A stretch of 64,000 nucleotides of DNA from JAHBWV01 sp964588385 (GTDB lineage Bacteria; Planctomycetota; Phycisphaerae; Phycisphaerales; UBA1924): positions 1 to 64,000 of the forward strand of contig CAZPPG010000011.1 of NCBI GenBank assembly GCA_964588385.1. The letters run 5' to 3'. Numbering within the stretch: the stretch's first letter is position 1; the number at the start of each line of letters is the position of its first letter. A program made the translations under genes and the position numbers. The notes under the pieces were generated by a model. The model worked only from the letters and a program-made list of their open reading frames with translations, did not search any database and was not told where the DNA came from. Below are positions 27,730 through 35,743 of this stretch, one piece after another.

Positions 27730-27843
27730 GCGGCGGCTCCCCCCTCACGATCCGTCGCGCCGCCCCTCACGGTTCAATCAATCCGACCGTGGTGTCGGCT
27801 CTGTCTGCCATCTGGCCATTTGCGATCTGCTATCAGGACTCGC

Positions 27844-28740
27844 CTACGCCAGCCCCACCACCATCTCCACCGCTTCCGCTGCACGAGGAGGATTCTCAAG
27901 ATCCAGTGGCAAATACACCCCGCGCTCGTGATCGCTGTTCAGCACAATCACGTTCGGCGGCACAAACTTCACACCATTCTCCGCCTTCTCGTGCCCCAGG
28001 ATGAACAGGTTCACGCCCCACCGTTCAACCAAGTCCTCCAACTGCTCCGCGTCGTAGCCGCGTCCCCACACCATCAGGTGCGCGCTCCCTCGCCTGGGCT
28101 CATAGTCCTCCGGCGTCAGCGCGCGCGACAGGATCGTCGTGTCAAACCGCCCCATCATGCCGATGCCCGGCAGCGAGTGTGCGCACAACACATCGCCCTT
28201 GGGCGTCACACACCGCAGCGCGAGCGGCATCGCCTTCACGAACTCGTCGATCGCTGTCTCAATCTCTTCGGCGCGCTCCGCGAACGCGAACTCCACCCCC
28301 GCATCAAACGCCTCCACCACGCGCACGCCATCCTTGACGATCCCCGCCCCCGCCACCTGCGACAACTCGTGGTTCGCCAGCAACAGGTGCACCCGCTCCG
28401 GATACGCCGCTTTCAACGCCGCGGCCCGCGCCAGGGCGCGATACGACATATCCATGCCGTTCATCAGGCGATCCGAGTGGATCAGCTCGTGCAGCGTCAG
28501 GTGCGGCCCCCCTGTGCCCGAATCGCCGGAGGATCCCGGGCCCATCCCCGCCGCCTCCACCACGCGCCCCATGTGCACCGGATTGTCGTGCAGGTCCCCC
28601 GTCGCGATCAGCTTCCCGGGCGGCTCGATGATGTCGATCGATCCCGTCCGGCACCGCGCATCCATGCTCGCCGAGGCCCCCTCGCGGAACAGGCGCATCA
28701 CAAGATCGGGGTCTCGCAGATCCAGTTGGGAGAGGTCCAT
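27844..28740 (-). CDS. Calcineurin-like metallophosphoesterase
   Basis: 298 residues from ATG 28740, with GGGAG six bases upstream; the longer in-frame start would overlap the kinase gene. Metal-binding motifs of the PPP/metallophosphatase fold are present in divergent form: TGDLHDN (48-53), ANHEL (122-126), an HSLPG histidine and a C-terminal LGHEKAENG. Substrate unknown. It lies 91 bases after the protein kinase gene on the same strand, so it could remove phosphates added by that kinase; this is inferred from position. Confidence 0.8.
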   Translation of the reverse strand: MDLSQLDLRDPDLVMRLFREGASASMDARCRTGSIDIIEPPGKLIATGDLHDNPVHMGRVVEAAGMGPGSSGDSGTGGPHLTLHELIHSDRLMNGMDMSYRALARAAALKAAYPERVHLLLANHELSQVAGAGIVKDGVRVVEAFDAGVEFAFAERAEEIETAIDEFVKAMPLALRCVTPKGDVLCAHSLPGIGMMGRFDTTILSRALTPEDYEPRRGSAHLMVWGRGYDAEQLEDLVERWGVNLFILGHEKAENGVKFVPPNVIVLNSDHERGVYLPLDLENPPRAAEAVEMVVGLA

Positions 28741-28831
28741 CGCGCTCCCTTCCGAGCCCCACCAGCCCACCCACTTTGCTCCGCCGCGAGCCCGGAGGGC
28801 ACGAGTCAGGTCGGGAAGGGGCGCCAGACGC

Positions 28832-29746
28832 TCACTCGCTGTCGCGTTCCGACTGATCCATCGATCGCCCCACATCCTCGGCGCGGGCCCGAAGAATGCC
28901 GAGGATCAGCTTCAGCCGATCGGCCACCAGCGCCATCGATTCCGGCCGCTTGTCGCTGTCGACCTCGACGCACGACATGATCAGGTCGTTCAGCTTCGGA
29001 TGAACACGCGGGTTCAGCTCGATCACCGGCTTGGGCTTCTGGATCATGCTGTCATCCAGCGAGTTCACCAGTGAGTCGCCCTTGGCGAGCGCCGTCGGAA
29101 TGTGCTGACGCGTGAACACCCAGTACATCGTCGCGCCGAGGTTATAAACGTCCGTCTGCGGCGTGATCGGGCGCCTGTGCACCTGCTCCGGCGCGATGTA
29201 GTCCGGCGTTCCCTGGATCCGCGGCTTCACCGTCCCGATCTTGCACCCCTGCCCGAGGTCGATGATCTTCGCGACCGAGCCGTCCGCGACCACGATGTTG
29301 TTCGGCTTCATGTCCGCGTGCACATAGCCGCGCTTGTGCATGTGGTGCATCGCGTCCGCCACCTGCACGAAGATGTCCACGGCAAGGTCGAAGCTCTTGG
29401 GGGGGGCCTTGTCCAGCGACACGCCGTCCACCAGCTCCATCACCAGGTACAGCTCCTTGGTGGAGAGCAGTGTCCCCTTCTTGAACATCTTCACGATCTT
29501 GCGAATGGTCGGGTGGTTCAGCTCCTGGGCGATCTTGTACTCGCCCTCGGCCTGATCCAGAAACCGCGCGTCCTTGGCGTCGCCACGATCCACGTGCTTC
29601 AGAGCCCAGACCTGCTTGGTCTTGACATCCTGCACCACGTAGATAATGGATGCCGCACCCCGTCCGATCTCGGACAGGATCTTGAATCCCTCTACGGTGT
29701 CGCCGCGTTTCTTTGGTTCGATCGCCGCCACAGTCCAAACATCCAT
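28832..29746 (-). CDS. Serine/threonine protein kinase
   Basis: 304 residues, kinase domain only, with no membrane helix or sensor domain. The Gly loop is EIGRGAASIIYVV, the catalytic lysine K50 sits in WALKHVD, the catalytic loop is HADMKPNN (143-150; HAD in place of HRD), the metal loop is DLGQG (163-167; DLG in place of DFG) and APEQ is at 185-188. All catalytic residues are kept, so it is probably active and cytoplasmic. It comes first in a kinase-phosphatase pair. Confidence 0.93.
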   Translation of the reverse strand: MDVWTVAAIEPKKRGDTVEGFKILSEIGRGAASIIYVVQDVKTKQVWALKHVDRGDAKDARFLDQAEGEYKIAQELNHPTIRKIVKMFKKGTLLSTKELYLVMELVDGVSLDKAPPKSFDLAVDIFVQVADAMHHMHKRGYVHADMKPNNIVVADGSVAKIIDLGQGCKIGTVKPRIQGTPDYIAPEQVHRRPITPQTDVYNLGATMYWVFTRQHIPTALAKGDSLVNSLDDSMIQKPKPVIELNPRVHPKLNDLIMSCVEVDSDKRPESMALVADRLKLILGILRARAEDVGRSMDQSERDSE

Positions 29747-30004
29747 GAAACGCTAGGGGACTCACCCCAGACGCTCGGTACCCTGATCCAGTACGCAACC
29801 CGATCAGGCGTTGCGCGAGTCGATGGTAGCCCCGCAGTATGGCCCCGTGCGGCCGTTTCCGCAACGTCTCCGCACGACGCCCCCTCACTTAAGTACCCCC
29901 GGCCAGCGCGGACGATCAGAGAAAGTCCCGAACCAAAGATCCCCGTGCGCCAGCACCTCACCCCTGACGACTCGGGCGCTTCACGCGAACCACCAATCAG
30001 ATGC

Positions 30005-30032
30005 ATAATGCGCGGGCGCACACGCGAGTCAA
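30005..30032 (-). promoter_or_regulatory. Candidate promoter of the kinase-phosphatase pair
   Basis: On the minus strand TTGACT (30027-30032; five of six) and CATTAT (30005-30010; four of six) are 16 bases apart, directly after the stop of the amidase gene. It would start a transcript about 250 bases before the kinase ATG. The gap 29747-30004 holds no supported gene. Confidence 0.4.
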
Positions 30033-30036
30033 CCGC

Positions 30037-30723
30037 TCACCGCAGGTGGGAGACCTGCTCGCGGAACGCCGCCACCGGGAACATCCGCCCCGGATCGTTT
30101 GTGCGGGCGACATCCGAGTGCAGGTAGATCCGGTCAGCCGGAATATCGAGTTCCGCCGCCAGAGCGTTCACCAGCTCGACCAGTCGCTGAATCTGAGCGT
30201 CGGTGAAGGGCGTGCGATCGCCGTTCCCGACCAGGCAGATGCCGATGGACTCCCGGTTCAGGGTCTCGGCGTTCTGGCCGCCCACGTGCGCACCCGGCAA
30301 CTGATCCAGCCACCGGAAGCCGACGTGGATCTGGCCATCGGGCGCGCCGCGCCCGTTTCCGATCACAAAGTGGTGCCCGAGCCCCTTCAGGTTCATCCCG
30401 AGGTGCTGGGCCTCGATCGTCTGTGCCGATCCAACCGTCGATCCGCTGTGATGGATCACGATCGACGTCCAGCGACCCTTCTCAACCGAAGCGCGCGTCG
30501 CGAACACCGACTCGATCGAGGAGGGAGCCGACGCCTGTGCCAAGGCCGGCATCGACCAGCCGTCCACACGCGGTGACTTCGCTCCGTCCATCACCCAGAG
30601 CAGCCCGCCCACCAGCGTCATCGAGCCGACCAGCGAGCCCCACACAAGCCGGGTCCGCAGCGACAGCGCGGGGCCATTCGCCTTCCGACCCTTCACGCTT
30701 CCGGTGCTCGTCCTGCGCGCCAT
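30037..30723 (-). CDS. Membrane-anchored N-acetylmuramoyl-L-alanine amidase (Amidase_2)
   Basis: 228 residues. A basic head and membrane helix (about 27-46) anchor it with the enzyme domain outside. The amidase_2/PGRP fold covers about 84-225: VIHHSGS (zinc His 91), GHHFVIGNG, QLPGAHVGGQN, SIGICLVGNGD, and the C-terminal HSDVARTNDPGRMFP carrying the second His (about 202) and the Asp that replaces the usual Cys (about 210). It cuts between muramic acid and the stem peptide. Its presence implies peptidoglycan in this organism. Confidence 0.9.
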   Translation of the reverse strand: MARRTSTGSVKGRKANGPALSLRTRLVWGSLVGSMTLVGGLLWVMDGAKSPRVDGWSMPALAQASAPSSIESVFATRASVEKGRWTSIVIHHSGSTVGSAQTIEAQHLGMNLKGLGHHFVIGNGRGAPDGQIHVGFRWLDQLPGAHVGGQNAETLNRESIGICLVGNGDRTPFTDAQIQRLVELVNALAAELDIPADRIYLHSDVARTNDPGRMFPVAAFREQVSHLR

Positions 30724-30953
30724 CGGCTTACCCCGTCATCCGCGGCTGTGCCGGCCTCATGCCGCGCCCGCCGCCCTGCTTCGTTCTCAACGTCCCACAT
30801 CAAAAGAGAGTGCAACGCGAGCTCCGCACGCGCCACGATAAGTCAATCGGACGCGCACACCCTCATTCTTGCCAATTCCCGCCACTTTGCCCGTGCAATC
30901 GCTCGAATCCGTCACAGATTCACACGATTCCGTCCCAGCCCCTCAACTTCGCC

Positions 30954-31214
30954 TCACTCACGCGGCATCAAACGTCCCGAAAGATTCGGCCGCCTGCGCC
31001 CGAACTCATCGAACACGTACTGCGCCGCGTACTGGTCGCGCACACGGTCGTACCGATCGAACTGCGACCGCTCGTACTCCGGCGAGAGCAGCGGCTTGGA
31101 CGCACACCCGCCTCCCACACCGGACGCACCGCCCACGGCCGCGATGACGCCTCCGACCCACAACATGCGGGCGAGTCGGGAACGGGTCGGCACGAGATGT
31201 GGATGAAGTCTCAT
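30954..31214 (-). CDS. Small lipoprotein, unknown function
   Basis: 86 residues from ATG 31214. A basic head (RSRLAR), a hydrophobic stretch and the lipobox GVGGGC (Cys 37) make a clear lipoprotein signal. The mature part of 50 residues is rich in Tyr, Asp and Arg (ERSQFDRYDRVRDQYAAQYV). It is easy to miss because the same frame stays open far upstream into the gene on its right, but that extension makes no sense as protein. It lies 104 bases after the SpoU methyltransferase gene. Family not recognised. Confidence 0.65.
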   Translation of the reverse strand: MRLHPHLVPTRSRLARMLWVGGVIAAVGGASGVGGGCASKPLLSPEYERSQFDRYDRVRDQYAAQYVFDEFGRRRPNLSGRLMPRE

Positions 31215-31318
31215 AACGGATCGCAGGCCCTGTCTCTGAGCAGAGCCCGAGTATAGAGAGCGCCGAACCAATCCGCCCACACGGGGAGGCGGGACGGGTG
31301 CTGCGACGAACGCCACCC

Positions 31319-32272
31319 TCACACCAGCCGCATCCACGACATCGCAATCCCCGCGGCCATCGCCACATTCAAGGAGTCCGTGCCGGGAGCCATCGGGATC
31401 CGAACTCGCAGCGAGCACCGGTCGATCGTCTCCTTCCTCAACCCCGGCCCCTCCGCGCCCAGCACCAGCGCGACCCGCTCCGGCCACGCCACCTCGGCGA
31501 TGGGAACCGCACCCGCCCCCGTCATCATCGCCGTGAGCGTGAACCCTCCCCCCTCCACTTTCTCCAGCGTCGCGTTCCAATCCTCCGACTGCACGAATGG
31601 CACCCGCAGCGCATGCCCCATCGACACCCGGATGGACTTGCGATAGAGGGGATCGCAGCACCGGGGCGACAGGAGCGCGGCCGTCCGTTCCACCGGGCAG
31701 AGGCACCCGATGTTCCGGAAGATCCCACCCACATTGTCGTGATTCGACAGGTCTTCCAGCAGCAGCAGCGTCCGCGCCGACCCGATCATTTCACCCTCGT
31801 CCCACATGACGTCGCGACCAAGATCCCTGCCTCCCGTGGCCCCTCGCTGTTCGCTGTTCGATCTTCGCTTTCTTTCCCCGCACCCCAGCACTCCGCGGTG
31901 CACATGGAACCCCACAATCCCGTCCAGCACCTCCTGCGACGTCGTGAAGACCGGCGTTGAAACCCCCGTGCGTGCTTCCAACTCGTCAAGATCGCGCTCG
32001 AACTTCTTCTCGTTCCCCGTGCGAAGGAGCAGCGACCGGACCTCGTACGCGGACGACAGCAGCATCCGGACGACCAGCTCTCCCTCAGCGATCAGCAGCC
32101 CCGGCTCGGCCGACGTGGGCCCGGCGTGGGCGGATTCCGGGCCTTCCTCGCCCCCCTCGCGCCCCTCCCCATCTCGAAGATGTGCCGCCCGCAGGTGCGC
32201 ATCCCGCTGGTTGGCGTAGGGGAGCAATCTCGGATCGTCGGCGAGCGAAGTGATGGGAATGACCGTTGGCAT
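31319..32272 (-). CDS. SpoU/TrmH-family RNA 2'-O-methyltransferase
   Basis: 317 residues. The SPOUT methyltransferase domain occupies about 165-317 with the three family motifs: NHDNVGGIFRNI (motif 1), ALVLGAEGPGL (motif 2) and PMAPGTDSLNVAMAAGIAM (motif 3), which form the knotted SAM site. The N-terminal half is a divergent RNA-binding substrate domain with a Glu/Gly/Ser-rich insert. It transfers a methyl group to the 2'-OH of a tRNA or rRNA nucleotide; the target cannot be told from sequence. Confidence 0.92.
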   Translation of the reverse strand: MPTVIPITSLADDPRLLPYANQRDAHLRAAHLRDGEGREGGEEGPESAHAGPTSAEPGLLIAEGELVVRMLLSSAYEVRSLLLRTGNEKKFERDLDELEARTGVSTPVFTTSQEVLDGIVGFHVHRGVLGCGERKRRSNSEQRGATGGRDLGRDVMWDEGEMIGSARTLLLLEDLSNHDNVGGIFRNIGCLCPVERTAALLSPRCCDPLYRKSIRVSMGHALRVPFVQSEDWNATLEKVEGGGFTLTAMMTGAGAVPIAEVAWPERVALVLGAEGPGLRKETIDRCSLRVRIPMAPGTDSLNVAMAAGIAMSWMRLV

Positions 32273-32363
32273 CGTGGTATCCAGACGATAACACCCTCCG
32301 CCCTATTCTCCCTCCCTCTGCCCCTCTGTTGCTCTGTTCCTCTTTTCCTCGGCCCCATTCCCC

Positions 32364-33284
32364 ATGACCCCACTCCAAGCCATCATCCTCGGACTCGTCG
32401 AAGGCATCACCGAGTATCTCCCCGTCAGCTCCACGGGCCATCTCATCCTCGCCGCCGCCTTCCTCAAGCTCGACGAGCCCGCCGTCAAGTCCTCCGTCGA
32501 TGCCTTCAACATCGTCATCCAGGGCGGCGCGATCCTCGCCGTTCTCGGCCTCTACTTCCCGCGCGTCCTCTCCATGCTCCGGGGCCTCTGCGGCAAGGAC
32601 AAGGCTGGCCTGCGCCTGGCCATCAACCTTCTCATCGCCTTCCTCCCCGCCGCCATCCTCGGCGTGTTGTTGGATGACTGGATCAGCTCCAAACTCTTCT
32701 CACCCGGACCCGTCATCGCCGCCCTCGTCGTCGGCGGCATCTACATGATCGCCCTCGACATCTGGCGAAAGAAGAAATACCCCCCGGTCGCCACACCCGA
32801 TCCGAGCCGGCCCAGTTCCGTCGCTACAGGAGCGACGGAAGGAGCGACTCAAGGGTTAGACATCAACGACCTCACACCTGCGAAAGCCCTCTTCATCGGG
32901 CTGATGCAGTGCATCGCCATGTGGCCTGGCACAAGCCGCTCCATGATGACCATCACCGGCGGCGTCATGGCCGGACTCAGGCCCGCCAGAGCCGCCGAGT
33001 TCAGCTTCCTTCTGGGCCTCCCCACGCTCGGCGGCGCGTGCTGCTACAAGCTCCTGAAAAACCTCAAGGAGGCCTCGGACACCGGCACCCCAAACCTCTT
33101 CGAGCAGCTTGGCTGGACGCCCGTCATACTCGGCATGCTGGTGGCGGCGATCTCCGCCGCGCTCGCCGTCAAGTGGCTGGTCGGCTTCCTGAACAAGCAC
33201 GGCCTGACGCCGTTCGGGATCTACCGAATCCTCTTGGGCGCACTGCTCGGAGCCCTCGTTCTGGCCGATATCGTGAAGTTCTGA
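32364..33284 (+). CDS. uppP: Undecaprenyl-diphosphatase UppP (BacA)
   Basis: 306 residues, polytopic. The first signature GLVEGITEYLPVSSTGH is at 10-26 and the second, WPGTSRSMMTITGGVMAGL, is at about 193-211. It dephosphorylates undecaprenyl diphosphate to recycle the lipid carrier for peptidoglycan and other surface polymers. An extra soluble loop of about 30 residues (KKKYPPVATPDPSRP...) lies before the second signature. It is divergent from the SpoU gene, 91 bases apart. Confidence 0.96.
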   Translation: MTPLQAIILGLVEGITEYLPVSSTGHLILAAAFLKLDEPAVKSSVDAFNIVIQGGAILAVLGLYFPRVLSMLRGLCGKDKAGLRLAINLLIAFLPAAILGVLLDDWISSKLFSPGPVIAALVVGGIYMIALDIWRKKKYPPVATPDPSRPSSVATGATEGATQGLDINDLTPAKALFIGLMQCIAMWPGTSRSMMTITGGVMAGLRPARAAEFSFLLGLPTLGGACCYKLLKNLKEASDTGTPNLFEQLGWTPVILGMLVAAISAALAVKWLVGFLNKHGLTPFGIYRILLGALLGALVLADIVKF

Positions 33285-33292
33285 GCGTGCAC

Positions 33293-33307
33293 CCCGGCAA
33301 AGCCGGG
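33293..33307 (+). terminator. Short hairpin after uppP
   Basis: CCCGGC-AAA-GCCGGG, a six-base stem with a three-base loop, nine bases after the uppP stop, followed by CTTTCCC. The U tract is poor, so it may only weaken read-through into serA. Confidence 0.3.
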
Positions 33308-33354
33308 CTTTCCCGCCAGTTGCTCTACGATCTCGTACCGCTCCGGAGCTCCAC

Positions 33355-34638
33355 GTGACCGCCACGGCCCAGCACCCCTCGCCCTCAACGCTCCCAACAT
33401 CCTTCCCCAAGGACCGGATCAAGATCCTCCTGCTTGAGGGCGTCCACACCCGTGGGGCCGACATCCTCCGCGCCGAGGGCTTCCACGTCGAGACACACGC
33501 CAAGGCCCTCGAAGGCGACTCACTCCTGAAAGCCATCTCCGATGCCCACGTCGTCGGCATCCGCTCCAAGACGACCATCACGCCCGAGGTTCTCGCCGCC
33601 GCCCCGCGTCTGCTCACCATCGGGTGCTTCTGCATCGGCACCAATCAGGTCCACACGCGCGACGCCTGCGCTCGAGGGATCCCGGTCTTCAACTCCCCGT
33701 TCAGCAACACACGCTCCGTCGCCGAGCTCACCATCGCCGAGGTCATCTCGCTCCACCGCGGACTGGTCGACAAGTCTGTCGGTCTGCACAAGGGCGACTG
33801 GGACAAGTCCGCCGCGGGCGCGCACGAAGTCCGCGGCCGCACCATCGGCATCGTCGGCTACGGACACATCGGCTCCCAGGTCTCGGTCCTCGCCGAGGCC
33901 ATGGGCATGCGCGTCCTCTTCTTCGACATCGTCCCCAAGCTCGCGCTCGGCAACGCGCGCCAGGTCCGCTCCCTCCCCGACCTGCTCGCCGAGTCCGATG
34001 TCGTCACCCTGCACGTCCCCGCCACCAAGCAGACCGACAACCTCATCGGACGAACCCAGATCAACCAGATGCGCCGCGGCTCTTTCCTCATCAACAACGC
34101 CCGGGGCAACGTGGTCAACCTCGACGCCCTGGCCGAGGCGCTCAACTCCGGTCACCTCGGCGGCGCGGCCCTCGATGTCTTCCCCATCGAACCCGCCGGC
34201 AAGGGCGACACCTTCACCTCACCCGTGCAAGGCCTGAAGAACGTCATCCTGACGCCGCACATCGGAGGCAGCACCGAGGAGGCGCAGGAATCCATCGCCG
34301 TCGATGTCGTCGGCAAGCTCGCCCGCTTCGTCAACAACGGCTCCACCACCGGCGCGGTCAACGTCCCCGAAGTCGATCTCCCCGAGCAGCTCCGCACCGA
34401 CGGCCAAACCGAGCACCGCACCCACCGCATCCTGCACTTCCACAGAAACGTCCCTGGTGTGCTTGGCCAGATCAACGCCGTCACCGCCGAACTGGGCGTC
34501 AACGTCAACGCCCAGTACCTCCGCACCAACGAGGACGTCGGCTACGTCGTCCTCGACGTTGACCCCTCCGACGCCCCCTCGCTGGACGACCGACTCCGCA
34601 AGGTGCCCGAGACCATCCGCGTCCGCGCCCTGTGGTGA
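33355..34638 (+). CDS. serA: D-3-phosphoglycerate dehydrogenase with ACT domain
   Basis: 427 residues from GTG 33355, with GGAG about seven bases upstream. Catalyses the first step of serine synthesis, 3-phosphoglycerate to 3-phosphohydroxypyruvate with NAD+. The nucleotide fold has GIVGYGHIGSQ. The catalytic residues lie in INNARGNVV (Arg), a Glu about 30 residues on, and LTPHIGGSTEEAQ (His). The C-terminal 75 residues are an ACT domain (HRNVPGVLGQINAVTAELGVN), as in the E. coli type that serine inhibits. The length fits that type. Confidence 0.96.
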   Translation: MTATAQHPSPSTLPTSFPKDRIKILLLEGVHTRGADILRAEGFHVETHAKALEGDSLLKAISDAHVVGIRSKTTITPEVLAAAPRLLTIGCFCIGTNQVHTRDACARGIPVFNSPFSNTRSVAELTIAEVISLHRGLVDKSVGLHKGDWDKSAAGAHEVRGRTIGIVGYGHIGSQVSVLAEAMGMRVLFFDIVPKLALGNARQVRSLPDLLAESDVVTLHVPATKQTDNLIGRTQINQMRRGSFLINNARGNVVNLDALAEALNSGHLGGAALDVFPIEPAGKGDTFTSPVQGLKNVILTPHIGGSTEEAQESIAVDVVGKLARFVNNGSTTGAVNVPEVDLPEQLRTDGQTEHRTHRILHFHRNVPGVLGQINAVTAELGVNVNAQYLRTNEDVGYVVLDVDPSDAPSLDDRLRKVPETIRVRALW

Positions 34639-34734
34639 TCCGGTAACCCTTCCCCCGCACAACTTCCGACCTTTGGTGCGTACCTTGGCACAAAAGCGTG
34701 TGCCCCGCAGCCGACTCACCGGTACACTCCCATC

Positions 34735-35229
34735 GTGGTCCGGTCGTGGCTTCTCATCTTCATCGCTCTGACCCAGGGCTTCCTGGGCCTGCTATGCCCT
34801 TCTCTCCCGTCGTCGGCATCGTGTTGCCCGCCTGAGAGCCATACCACGCCCGAGCCCAGCCGGGCAACCTGTCACGCGACCGAGACGCTCACGCCCGGAT
34901 CCGGCTGTTGCCCCATCACGCCGCCATCCGACCCCACGGTTCCGCCAACTCGCCACACCCGCCCCGAGCAACCAGCCCCGCCGACGCGTTCCCGCGACTG
35001 CCTCCCCAGCGAATGCTCGCGCTGTGCGAAGTGTCCGCTCGTCGCGCCGACCCGGGCGACGCTCTCCGCGGCTCGCAAGCTCGACACCCGCACCAACCTC
35101 GACACCCCCAGGCTTCCTTCCCGCGCCGATGCGTGCGCACGCCCGCTGGCGATCGCCGCCTCCCGAGACGCACCGGCACACGCGTCTGTCCACGATCGAC
35201 TGTCGCTCCTCTGCCTTCGCACGATCTAG
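34735..35229 (+). CDS. Cysteine-rich exported protein, unknown function
   Basis: 164 residues from GTG 34735. A signal peptide (VVRSWLLIFIALTQGFLGLL) is followed by a Pro/Thr-rich chain with two CCP motifs and a CxxC-like cluster ECSRCAKCP near residue 95. Twelve cysteines in all. No ribosome-binding site is seen; a TACACT box six bases before the GTG could be a -10 and would make the transcript leaderless, which is speculative. It precedes a second, far more cysteine-rich exported protein on the same strand. Family unknown; the less regular C-terminal 60 residues lower my confidence. Confidence 0.5.
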   Translation: MVRSWLLIFIALTQGFLGLLCPSLPSSASCCPPESHTTPEPSRATCHATETLTPGSGCCPITPPSDPTVPPTRHTRPEQPAPPTRSRDCLPSECSRCAKCPLVAPTRATLSAARKLDTRTNLDTPRLPSRADACARPLAIAASRDAPAHASVHDRLSLLCLRTI

Positions 35230-35375
35230 TGAGCTCCTTCGCGCCCGCGCTGCGCGCACGCCGCACCTTCTGGTGCGTCGCGACGGCGCCGGGACACGCG
35301 CCCCGCCGGGTGTGCGCCCGGCCAGGGCATGGCGAAGCCTTTCCAGTTCAACCTTCAGTCTGAGGAGTTCATCCC

Positions 35376-35657
35376 ATGATTCTCATGTCCATGCTTCGTG
35401 CGGCGATCCTTGCCGCCTCCGTCCAGGCCTCCCCCGTCTGCTGCGATTGCTGCAGCGGCATTGATTGCTGCGCCGGCGGCTCCTGCTGCGACGCCGCCGC
35501 CTGTTGCGATGTCGCCGCGTGCTGCAAGGCCTGCTCGGGCGACGGCTGCGACCAGTGCTGCGACCAAGCCGCTGACTGCTGCAACGCCGCCGACACCTGT
35601 GACGCAGCCACCAAGGCTGCTGCAAAGGAAGCCGTGACTTCCTGCTGCGCGAAGTAA
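35376..35657 (+). CDS. Very cysteine-rich exported small protein (metallothionein-like composition)
   Basis: 93 residues, of which 21 are cysteine, mostly as nine CC pairs with short Asp/Ala/Gly spacers (for example CCDCC, DCC, SCC, ACC). The first about 18 residues look like a short signal peptide ending VQA. The start is well supported: AGGAG eight bases before the ATG, and a strong terminator 17 bases after the stop. The composition suggests binding of soft metals (Cu, Zn, Cd) or heavy disulphide cross-linking. I do not recognise the family. It lies next to another cysteine-rich exported protein and faces a His/Gly-rich membrane protein. Confidence 0.8.
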   Translation: MILMSMLRAAILAASVQASPVCCDCCSGIDCCAGGSCCDAAACCDVAACCKACSGDGCDQCCDQAADCCNAADTCDAATKAAAKEAVTSCCAK

Positions 35658-35673
35658 ACCGCTCGTTTCACAC

Positions 35674-35719
35674 GAACGCCGCCGGGGAGTCGTCAGCTCT
35701 CCGGCGGCGTTCCTTTTTT
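35674..35719 (+). terminator. Strong Rho-independent terminator
   Basis: GAACGCCGCCGGGGAG (35674-35689) pairs with CTCTCCGGCGGCGTTC (35697-35712) over 16 positions with one G-U pair and a seven-base loop, followed by C and six T (35714-35719). It ends the cysteine-rich gene on the plus strand. The best terminator seen in the window. Confidence 0.92.
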
Positions 35720-35743
35720 GCAATGGCAACGATCCGGCTTCGC

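Noticed and set aside
30954..31706. A 250-codon open frame on the minus strand
   Set aside because: Only the last 86 codons are protein-like; the front part is antisense or out of phase with the SpoU gene.
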